Assembly: GCA_017634675.1 (NCBI GenBank)
Contig: JAGBMX010000061.1
Span: 1-43,327, forward strand
Length of the DNA: 43,327 nt
Source of the DNA: Selenomonadaceae bacterium
GTDB lineage: Bacteria; Bacillota; Negativicutes; Selenomonadales; Selenomonadaceae
Reading direction: 5' to 3'
The position numbers were made by a program, and so were the translations under genes. The notes below the pieces were generated by a model, which ran no database searches, was not told the origin of the DNA, and worked only from the letters and a program-made list of their open reading frames with translations. Below are positions 35,376 to 41,861 of this stretch, piece by piece (within the stretch, counting starts at the first letter, position 1; every line of letters begins with the position of its first letter).

Positions 35376-36365
35376 ATGAATATAGTTGTAACAGGCGGCG
35401 CAGGGTTTATCGGGAGCAATTTTATTTATTACCTAATGGATAATTCCGATGACAGGATAATATGTTTTGACGCGGTAACTTACGCCGGAAATAAGAAGAC
35501 GTTGGAACCATTAACCGATAATAGTCGATTTACATTCGTGCGTGGGGATATTTCGAGCAGACTTGACGTATACTCCATGTTTGAAAGAGAAAAACCGGAT
35601 ATAGTGGTGAATTTTGCGGCGGAAAGTCATGTGGATCGTTCCATAATGGCGCCTGAGGTGTTTTTACGCACAAACATCTTTGGGGTTGAAGTATTGTTGG
35701 ACGCTTGCAAAAAATACGGAGTTAAGCGATTTCATCAGGTTTCAACCGACGAGGTTTATGGTGATTTGCCGCTTGATCGCCCCGACTTGGCATTTACGGA
35801 GAAAACTCCCATAAGAGCTTCAAGTCCTTATTCAGCTTCAAAAGCATCGGCAGATTTATTGACGCTTGCCTATCACCGCACATACGATATACCCGTCACT
35901 ATCTCCCGTTGTTCTAACAATTATGGTCCCTATCATTTCCCCGAGAAACTGATACCATTAATGATAACAAACGCCATGTCAGACAAAAAACTTCCCGTTT
36001 ACGGCAAAGGCGAAAACATAAGGGATTGGCTTTATGTAAAAGACCATTGCAGCGCAATAGACGCGATAATTCGCCGAGGTAAGTTGGGCGAAGTATACAA
36101 TATAGGCGGGCATAACGAACGCAAAAATTTGGATGTTGTAAAAATTATTCTAAAGGAACTAGGAAAAAGCGAGAATCTGATAGAATTCGTAGAAGACAGA
36201 AAAGGACACGACCTTCGCTACGCCATTAACGCCGACAAGATTGAAAAAGAACTTGGTTGGAAACCTGCCACTAATTTCGAAGAAGGCATAAAATCAACAA
36301 TAAAATGGTACAAGGAAAACGAATCTTGGTGGAGGCCTCTTTTAAAACGAGCGGAACTCCAGTAA
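35376..36365 (+). CDS. rfbB: dTDP-glucose 4,6-dehydratase
   Basis: 329 aa extended short-chain dehydrogenase that converts dTDP-glucose to dTDP-4-keto-6-deoxyglucose, the branch point to rhamnose and other deoxysugars. NAD-binding GGAGFIGSN (7-15), catalytic STDEVYGDLP (Thr-Asp-Glu) and YSASKASAD (Tyr-x3-Lys), SRCSNNYGPYHFPEKLIPL and the C-terminal GWKP. ATG 35376 follows AAGGAGTGATGAT. The in-frame ATG at 35349 overlaps the LCP gene and lacks a site. rfbA, rfbC and rfbD are not in the window. Confidence 0.95.
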   Translation: MNIVVTGGAGFIGSNFIYYLMDNSDDRIICFDAVTYAGNKKTLEPLTDNSRFTFVRGDISSRLDVYSMFEREKPDIVVNFAAESHVDRSIMAPEVFLRTNIFGVEVLLDACKKYGVKRFHQVSTDEVYGDLPLDRPDLAFTEKTPIRASSPYSASKASADLLTLAYHRTYDIPVTISRCSNNYGPYHFPEKLIPLMITNAMSDKKLPVYGKGENIRDWLYVKDHCSAIDAIIRRGKLGEVYNIGGHNERKNLDVVKIILKELGKSENLIEFVEDRKGHDLRYAINADKIEKELGWKPATNFEEGIKSTIKWYKENESWWRPLLKRAELQ

Positions 36366-36390
36366 TTCCTTGTGTTTAGGACAATATTAA

Positions 36391-36420
36391 GTGGAAAAAA
36401 AGTCATGACTTTTTTTCCAC
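36391..36420. terminator. Perfect 30-nt palindrome after rfbB (terminator)
   Basis: GTGGAAAAAAAGTCA followed directly by its complement TGACTTTTTTTCCAC, 15 bp arms and no loop, 25 nt after the rfbB stop. The arms contain A/T runs typical of an intrinsic terminator. A degenerate second copy lies at 36507-36536. Confidence 0.6.
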
Positions 36421-36506
36421 TATCAATTTGGGTATTTTTATGTAAATTTGGAGCAATTTTTTTAAGTTTCTTCATTGAATTGAATTAAAAATTTAACAAA
36501 AAAAAG

Positions 36507-36536
36507 GTGGAAAAAAAGTCATACATTTTTTTCCGC
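36507..36536. repeat. Degenerate second copy of the 30-nt palindrome
   Basis: GTGGAAAAAAAGTCAT then ACATTTTTTTCCGC: the same palindrome as 36391-36420 with changes near the centre and at one end. It lies 21 nt before the glycosyltransferase TTG start and could regulate it, or could flank a small mobile remnant (36421-36506 is AT-rich and non-coding). Confidence 0.6.
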
Positions 36537-36557
36537 TTGTCTTGGGAGGGAAATGTA

Positions 36558-37796
36558 TTGAATTCAATACTTTCGGGGGATTCAATAAATATTTGTTACG
36601 CAATTTACGATAAATCCGGAAATTTCAGCAAGATTGCCGGAACAGCCATTGTTTCCGTATTCGAAAACACTACGTCCCATATATCTTTACATTTACTGCA
36701 CGACAACACTTTAACAGAAGAAAACAGAACAAAATTCATCAAACTTACCCGCTCATACGGTCAAGAAATTTCCTTCTACAATATCGAAAAAATGCTGCCG
36801 GAGGCGTTTAACGCTCTTCCCGGCGATAGTCGCTTCAGTAAAGCAACTATGTATAGATTGTTGATTGAAAAGATTTTGCCACATGATATTAAAAAGGTTA
36901 TTTATTTAGATGTTGATACCATCGTAACTCTTGACATCGCAAGATTATGGTGTGAAGATACCGGAGATGGCGGTCTTGCGGCAATTCCCGAAAAGGCTTT
37001 GACCCACGATCACATGATTGAAAAGCACATATGTCAAAGTGGGTTTGTTTCAAAGGATTGTTATTTTAATGCCGGCGTTCTCCTAGTAGATATGGAAAAA
37101 TTCAGATTGCGTCCTAATTTATTACTGGAGGGATTGGAACTTTTAAAGGCTAATCCCAACTGGAACTGCTATGATCAAGATATCTTGAATTACTTTTTTG
37201 CAGACAGCTATCGTCAGCTTCCGATTTATTACGACATATTCGTAGAGGCGGAACGAGTGGTTGGCAATTATTCTTTGGAACAGGGAATCTATCATTACGC
37301 CGGAATGGCCGTCAATGTATTTCAAGGTCATGACGTATTTGACAGTTTATATCTGCATTATTTCATTAAAACCCCTTGGTTTGACGAAAATATGCTGCTG
37401 AAAATATTTGCCCTCGTTCCAAAATCTCACGATGACTGTCGCGGATATTTGAGAAAAATTCTAAATGACACGGTAGGAAAACGTCGCTGTTTCTTAGGTT
37501 TCGCCGATAATGAAGCAATTATACGCTCTTATTTTACCTTTGCCGGAAACGAACGATTCATAGCGATCGACCAAAATTCCGGCGAATTGGAAACCAACAC
37601 ACTCGTTAATGCGCTTAAAGATATGTCTTCGGACGAAATAGGAGTGCTTTGCGTAAAAAATTCTCATATTCTTATAAATGAACTAATAGCAAATGGCCTT
37701 ACCGAAGGAGTCAATTTTGTAAACGGCGCCGCATTTTTTTCATCGTCTTTTGGCGGCGTTTCCTTAGATGGTCGCAATCTTATACAAAGATTATGA
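36558..37796 (+). CDS. Family 8 glycosyltransferase with C-terminal extension
   Basis: 412 aa. GT8 retaining transferase by pattern: INICYAIYDKSG (10-21) binding the nucleotide sugar, ATMYRLLIEKILPHDIKKVIYLDVDTIV with the D-x-D metal site, YFNAGVLLVDMEKFR, NCYDQDILNYFF and HYAGMAVNV near the end of the fold (about residue 265). Residues about 280-412 form an additional domain with no motif I recognise (KRRCFLGFADNEAIIRSYF). TTG start at 36558 because GGGAGGG lies 7 nt upstream. The upstream in-frame GTG at 36507 would translate a palindrome. Probably adds hexose to surface glycan or lipopolysaccharide. Confidence 0.87.
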   Translation: MNSILSGDSINICYAIYDKSGNFSKIAGTAIVSVFENTTSHISLHLLHDNTLTEENRTKFIKLTRSYGQEISFYNIEKMLPEAFNALPGDSRFSKATMYRLLIEKILPHDIKKVIYLDVDTIVTLDIARLWCEDTGDGGLAAIPEKALTHDHMIEKHICQSGFVSKDCYFNAGVLLVDMEKFRLRPNLLLEGLELLKANPNWNCYDQDILNYFFADSYRQLPIYYDIFVEAERVVGNYSLEQGIYHYAGMAVNVFQGHDVFDSLYLHYFIKTPWFDENMLLKIFALVPKSHDDCRGYLRKILNDTVGKRRCFLGFADNEAIIRSYFTFAGNERFIAIDQNSGELETNTLVNALKDMSSDEIGVLCVKNSHILINELIANGLTEGVNFVNGAAFFSSSFGGVSLDGRNLIQRL

Positions 37797-37829
37797 AAAA
37801 GTCGTCGTTAAAATTACGACGGCTTTTTT
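37797..37829 (+). terminator. Rho-independent terminator of the GT8 gene
   Basis: AAAAAGTCGTCG and CGACGGCTTTTTT (one G-U pair) with a 9 nt AT-rich loop, beginning at the stop codon and ending in a T-run. Confidence 0.85.
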
Positions 37830-37925
37830 GCGTTTAACATATCTATTTGCTATGTGAAGGAGGATTTTTTTTTGTTGTGGCGAATAAGAGGAGTTAGAAT
37901 TTTACTTAAAGGAGATGCGTCTACA

Positions 37926-38933
37926 ATGAAAAAACTTCTTATCGCGCTTATATTTATTATCGTCTTTTCCGTATTACTGACAGGTTGCGGCAAGAAAGCT
38001 GAAAACTCCAATAACAAACTCGTTATTTATACATCCATGAAGGAATCCTTAATCGGTGGAATTGTAGAGGGTTTTAAAAAGAAACACCCGGAAATTGAAA
38101 TCGACTATCAATCCGCAGGTGCAGGCAAACTCATTGAAAAAATCGCCGCCGAACGCCAAAGCGGACAAATTATGGCTGATATTATCTGGACAAGCGAAGT
38201 GCCGGATTTTTATCAAATGAAACAAGACGATCTTTTAGAAGCCTATACGCCCACAGAATTTCCAAACGTTATAAATCCCTTTGAGGATTATGAAGGCTTC
38301 TTTACGGCAGCTCGTTTGGGAACCCTTGGAATTGTGGTCAATACGGATAATGTGAAAACTCTTCCCGTATCGTGGGAGGAAATTGCAACCAATCCAATTT
38401 ATAAAGATTCTTTTGGCATTGCAGATCCTGCGCTTTCAGGGACTTCATTTATGAGCGTCGCTCTTTTGGAAAAAGAATTTGGATGGGATTACATTGCTCG
38501 TCTTCGTAAAAACGGCGCCTCTAAGAGCAAAGGCTCTGGGCAAGTTGTGGACAACACCGCTTCCGGCTCGCTTAACGCTTGCTTGGGAGTTGACTACATA
38601 GCAAAGAGCAAGATAGAAAAAGGTGCACATCTTACCATGGTGTATCCGAAAGAACTTCTCATGGTGCCTAGTCCCATCGCCATTTTTAAAAACGCAGCCA
38701 ATATGGAAAACGCCAAAGCCTTTGTGAATTATGTGTTAAGCGAAGAGGCGCAGGAAAAAGTCGCCGAATCGGGTACCGTTCCGGTCAGAAAAAACGTAAA
38801 ATTACCGAGAGGTTATAGTCTGCCTACACCAGAAGAAGCCATGGAACGCGGTATAAAAGTAAATTACAATGAGGTTTTGGCAAAAAAATCGGAAATTATA
38901 GAAAAATTTTCTGAACTTTTTAAGAATACCTAA
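37926..38933 (+). CDS. Solute-binding lipoprotein (family 1 / iron(III)-type ABC binding protein)
   Basis: 335 aa. Lipoprotein signal peptide with lipobox LLTGC (C21). Mature protein starts with VIYTSMKESLIGGIVEGFKKKHPEIEIDY, then ADIIWTSEVPDFYQMKQDDLLEAY, GTLGIVVNTDNV, and NAKAFVNYVLSEEAQEKVAESGTVPVRK. This is the pattern of FbpA/AfuA-like binding proteins for ferric iron, phosphonate or similar ligands. I chose ATG 37926 with AAAGGAG upstream. The longer frame to 37854 would displace the signal peptide. No ABC permease or ATPase is adjacent. A hybrid histidine kinase starts 11 nt after its stop, so it probably presents a ligand to that kinase. Confidence 0.9.
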   Translation: MKKLLIALIFIIVFSVLLTGCGKKAENSNNKLVIYTSMKESLIGGIVEGFKKKHPEIEIDYQSAGAGKLIEKIAAERQSGQIMADIIWTSEVPDFYQMKQDDLLEAYTPTEFPNVINPFEDYEGFFTAARLGTLGIVVNTDNVKTLPVSWEEIATNPIYKDSFGIADPALSGTSFMSVALLEKEFGWDYIARLRKNGASKSKGSGQVVDNTASGSLNACLGVDYIAKSKIEKGAHLTMVYPKELLMVPSPIAIFKNAANMENAKAFVNYVLSEEAQEKVAESGTVPVRKNVKLPRGYSLPTPEEAMERGIKVNYNEVLAKKSEIIEKFSELFKNT

Positions 38934-38944
38934 AAGGTACGAAT

Positions 38945-41116
38945 ATGGAAACGCAAATAAAATTCGAAAGCGGGAAGAATTTTTCTCGACTGCTCTTGGG
39001 CAGCCTCTTTATGGCAACAGTTCTTATAGGAACGTATCTTTATCTTTCCGATGCGTTTCGTCCGTCTCCTAAGTGCGAGATTAAGGCAAAGAACAACTTT
39101 AATGCTACGCTTCGGGTTGTAGCCGATAATGATTACGCTCCATATTCATATATAGACAGCGATGGACAAATGCAAGGACTTGATGTTGAACGAATGAACG
39201 AACTGGCTAATCGTCTCAATATGAACTTAGATCTAAAGCTGATGGATTGGGCCTCCGCTCGCAGGGCTTTCCTTTCGGGTGAAGCGGATATTATTATGAA
39301 TTTTGACGCAGATCTTGTCGTAAACGACACCCGATACATTGCAACCTTGCCAATTGCTGAAAAACAATATGTTGTCTACGGTAAAAACGAAGTCTCTTCG
39401 CCCCTTGATCTCTATGGCAGAAGAGTGGCTTCAAGGCATCGTTTGCCCGGATTGGGGCTTGACGATGAGATTACCTATATTGATTCTTACGAAGAAATTT
39501 TTAGTGCTCTTAAAAGAGGAGAGTATGAATACGCCATTTGCCCCATTCAGATTGGCGCAGGTTTTATGGAAAAACTGAAAATAGATGATGTGCGGCCAAG
39601 TTACGCCGTCACTCACGTATACAGCGCCCTTGCCCTTCATCCGAAGGACACGGCTTTATGCGTGCGACTTTCAGCCATATTAAGGCAAATGAAGCAAGAG
39701 GGTTTATCGAATAAACTTGATGAAAAATGGATAAGTCACCGCTACGAAAACACCACTATTATAGGTATGATAAAAAATCATCCTTGGCTGGGCGCTTCGA
39801 TTTTTCTCCTCTCTTTCCTATTTTTCATGCTCATTGTCTCTACGGTTTTTCAATATAAAAACGTCAAAACCCAAGAAGCCTTCAACAAACGCTTGCAAAA
39901 AAGCCTCAGAACTATAGGCGAACAGCGAAAGCGTCTAAAAAATCAACAGGAGGAATTGATTCGTTCAAAGGCGAAAGCGGAAGAAAGCAGCAGAGCGAAG
40001 ACAACCTTTCTGTTTAATATGAGCCACGACATAAGAACGCCCATGAACGCAATAATAGGGTATATAGAGCTTGCGAAACGGGAAAAAAACCTTCCTGTGA
40101 CAATCAAGGAGTTTTTAAACAAAATTGAGGCCTCAAGCGGACATCTTCTTTCCCTCATAAACGATACTTTGGAAATGAGTCGCATTGAAAACGGAAAACT
40201 TGAGCTAATAGACGCTCCTATGGATTTTCGTCGATTGATGCAGGATGCAAGTGATTTATTTGCCACTCAAATGCAAGAAAAGGGCATAAAATTCAGCGTA
40301 ATTTATGACGAATTAACGCATCCAACGGTTTTATGCGATGAAAACCGCTTCGACAGAATACTGTTAAATCTTATCAGCAACGCATATAAATTCACGCCTC
40401 AGGGTGGAAAAGTAACGGTTATATTAAAGGAGCTTCCCTCCGAAACCGAAAATCACGGACGATATAATCTGAGAGTAAAAGACACAGGCATCGGCATGGC
40501 TCCCGAATTTGCCGCTAAAGTATGGGAGGCGTTTGAAAGGGAACGCACTTCAACTGTAAGCGGTATACAAGGCACAGGGCTTGGAATGGCTATAACCAAA
40601 AACATCGTAGAGCTGATGAAAGGTACTATTAATGTTAAAAGCGAGTTAGGCAAAGGCACAGAATTTAGCATTATGTTGGAGCTGCCCATTTACGAAGATT
40701 TATCGTCAATATCCGATATTAACGATAACAAATCGGAAATTTCGCTTGATTTTAAGGGCAAACGTTTACTTCTGGCTGACGATATTGAGATGAATCGAGA
40801 AATCGCAAAAATGCTCCTTGAAGAAGCGGGATTTGTGGTAGATACGGCATCAAACGGCAAAGAGGCTGTTGAAAAAGTTAAAGACAGCTCTTACGACGCT
40901 GTTCTTATGGATATACAGATGCCAATTATGGATGGTTACGAAGCGACACGAGCCATCCGTGATTTTAATGTTAATTTGCCGATTATTGCCATGACCGCCA
41001 ACGCTTTTAGCGAAGATGTAGCCATGGCTAAAGAAGCCGGTATGGACGGTCACATTGCAAAACCCATCGACGTTAAAAAGATGATGGAAACTTTAGCGAC
41101 TATCTTGGATACTTGA
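38945..41116 (+). CDS. Hybrid sensor histidine kinase with SBP_bac_3 sensor domain
   Basis: 723 aa. N-terminal membrane helix (about 15-35), an external SBP_bac_3-type ligand-binding module (about 53-265, LRVVADNDYAPYSYIDSDGQMQGLDVERM), and a second membrane helix (282-302). Then a coiled coil (305-352), HisKA with H361 in NMSHDIRTPMNA, HATPase_c (NLISNAYKFTPQGG, DTGIGM, GTGLGMAI) and a C-terminal receiver with acceptor D656 in LMDIQMPIMDG. No Hpt or separate output regulator follows, so its final target is unknown. Translationally close to the binding lipoprotein upstream (11 nt), forming a two-gene sensing unit. Nucleotide sensing is not implied: the ligand could be an amino acid or another small molecule. 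Confidence 0.94.
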   Translation: METQIKFESGKNFSRLLLGSLFMATVLIGTYLYLSDAFRPSPKCEIKAKNNFNATLRVVADNDYAPYSYIDSDGQMQGLDVERMNELANRLNMNLDLKLMDWASARRAFLSGEADIIMNFDADLVVNDTRYIATLPIAEKQYVVYGKNEVSSPLDLYGRRVASRHRLPGLGLDDEITYIDSYEEIFSALKRGEYEYAICPIQIGAGFMEKLKIDDVRPSYAVTHVYSALALHPKDTALCVRLSAILRQMKQEGLSNKLDEKWISHRYENTTIIGMIKNHPWLGASIFLLSFLFFMLIVSTVFQYKNVKTQEAFNKRLQKSLRTIGEQRKRLKNQQEELIRSKAKAEESSRAKTTFLFNMSHDIRTPMNAIIGYIELAKREKNLPVTIKEFLNKIEASSGHLLSLINDTLEMSRIENGKLELIDAPMDFRRLMQDASDLFATQMQEKGIKFSVIYDELTHPTVLCDENRFDRILLNLISNAYKFTPQGGKVTVILKELPSETENHGRYNLRVKDTGIGMAPEFAAKVWEAFERERTSTVSGIQGTGLGMAITKNIVELMKGTINVKSELGKGTEFSIMLELPIYEDLSSISDINDNKSEISLDFKGKRLLLADDIEMNREIAKMLLEEAGFVVDTASNGKEAVEKVKDSSYDAVLMDIQMPIMDGYEATRAIRDFNVNLPIIAMTANAFSEDVAMAKEAGMDGHIAKPIDVKKMMETLATILDT

Positions 41117-41140
41117 TTATTATATGTAATAAGCTTAATG

Positions 41141-41538
41141 TTACTATTCACGGGTAATAAAACATAGTGGTGCGAAAGGCGAATTAGTGCCGTTCATGGT
41201 CGACCTCTCCACCGCTTCGCGGTCCCCCTCCCCTTTCAGGGGAGGCAACGTGAAGGCGACTTTTCTATTAAAATGCCTTAATTCAAGTTTTTTCTTCGCC
41301 AGAAGAAAAAACTACATACGTCAGCATTTCAACAAGACGTCCGAGAGGCGGGAGATTTAAACTCCCGCCTTTCTTCCGATATAGACCCCCACCTAAGAGA
41401 TGGGGGACATCTAGTCTTGTTATATATCCACAAAATGAGAAATCAGAGAGCCTCCCCTGAAAGGGGAGGTGCCCGAAGGGCAGAGGGGTTAACCATGAAG
41501 AGCAATATTTTTCTTTTTTTACTACCCGTGAATAGTAA
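41141..41538. mobile_element. Nested foldback (MITE-like) element with 16-bp terminal inverted repeats
   Basis: TTACTATTCACGGGTA at 41141-41156 and its exact complement at 41523-41538. The match extends to 22 bp with one mismatch. Internal arms carry inverted copies of a GC-rich hairpin (CCTCCCCTTTCAGGGGAGG about 41228-41246, CCTCCCCTGAAAGGGGAGG about 41452-41470). The 156 bp dispersed element sits in the middle (41267-41424). No transposase ORF is present, and no clear target duplication is visible beside the terminal repeats. The gap 41117-41621 holds nothing else except the tRNA promoter. Confidence 0.75.
41267..41424. repeat. 156 bp dispersed element, copy 2 (inverted relative to 7403-7558)
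   Basis: Runs from ATTAAAATGCC to CTTGTTATA. Reverse complement of the element at 7403-7558 with few differences, preserving the hairpins. Example: GGCGGGAG..TTTAAA..CTCCCGCC is more symmetrical here, so this copy is probably closer to the ancestral sequence. Confidence 0.85.
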
Positions 41539-41579
41539 CGCGTTTTTTGCGGAAGACGGTGCAAATTTTTTAAAATATC

Positions 41580-41609
41580 TTGACAACTAGCGAATAAGCG
41601 TGATATAAT
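41580..41609 (+). promoter_or_regulatory. Promoter of tRNA-Ala
   Basis: TTGACA (41580-41585) and TATAAT (41604-41609), perfect consensus with an 18 nt spacer, ending 12 nt before the tRNA. Confidence 0.85.
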
Positions 41610-41621
41610 AGCCAAAGTTTT

Positions 41622-41697
41622 GGGGACGTAGCTCAGCTGGGAGAGCACCAGGTTCGCAATCTGGGGGTCGAGGGTTCAATCCCCTTCGTCTCCACCA
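41622..41697 (+). tRNA. tRNA-Ala (anticodon CGC)
   Basis: 76 nt cloverleaf with encoded CCA. Acceptor stem GGGGACG with CGTCTCC includes the G3-U70 pair that marks alanine tRNAs. D arm GCTC...GAGC, anticodon stem CCAGG/TCTGG with loop TTCGCAA (anticodon CGC, 41655-41657, reads GCG), T arm GAGGG-TTCAATC-CCCTT. Own promoter upstream and terminator downstream. Confidence 0.97.
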
Positions 41698-41750
41698 TCG
41701 ACGCACACAAATTTTTTATCATATATCGAGCTTTTTAAAGGAATTTGAAG

Positions 41751-41776
41751 AAAATCGGGTTTTTCGCCCGATTTTT
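41751..41776 (+). terminator. Terminator of tRNA-Ala
   Basis: AAAATCGGG pairs with CCCGATTTT across a short TTTTTCG loop and ends in T-rich sequence, 53 nt after the tRNA. Confidence 0.85.
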
Positions 41777-41811
41777 AATTTTTTTTGACAGAATTTAAAT
41801 TAAACATACGA

Positions 41812-41861
41812 AAAAGAACCGTTAGGAGAAAGTTTTACGATTTTCTTCTAACGGTTCTTTT
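41812..41861. terminator. Terminator at the 3' end of the serine recombinase gene
   Basis: AAAAGAACCGTTAG (41812-41825) and CTAACGGTTCTTTT (41848-41861), 14 bp perfect arms with a 22 nt AT-rich centre that can pair further (GAGAAAG with TTTTCTTC, imperfect). The recombinase stop codon TAG lies in the right arm. Confidence 0.8.

Noticed and set aside
41283-41648. 121-residue minus-strand ORF overlapping the tRNA region
   Set aside because: It runs through the repeat element and into the tRNA gene, and has no protein-like features or ribosome binding site.
41700-41850. tRNA-Ala 3' end as the attachment site of the recombinase element
   Set aside because: No repeat of the tRNA 3' end is visible in the window, and large serine integrases rarely use tRNA genes. 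The other element end is not in view.
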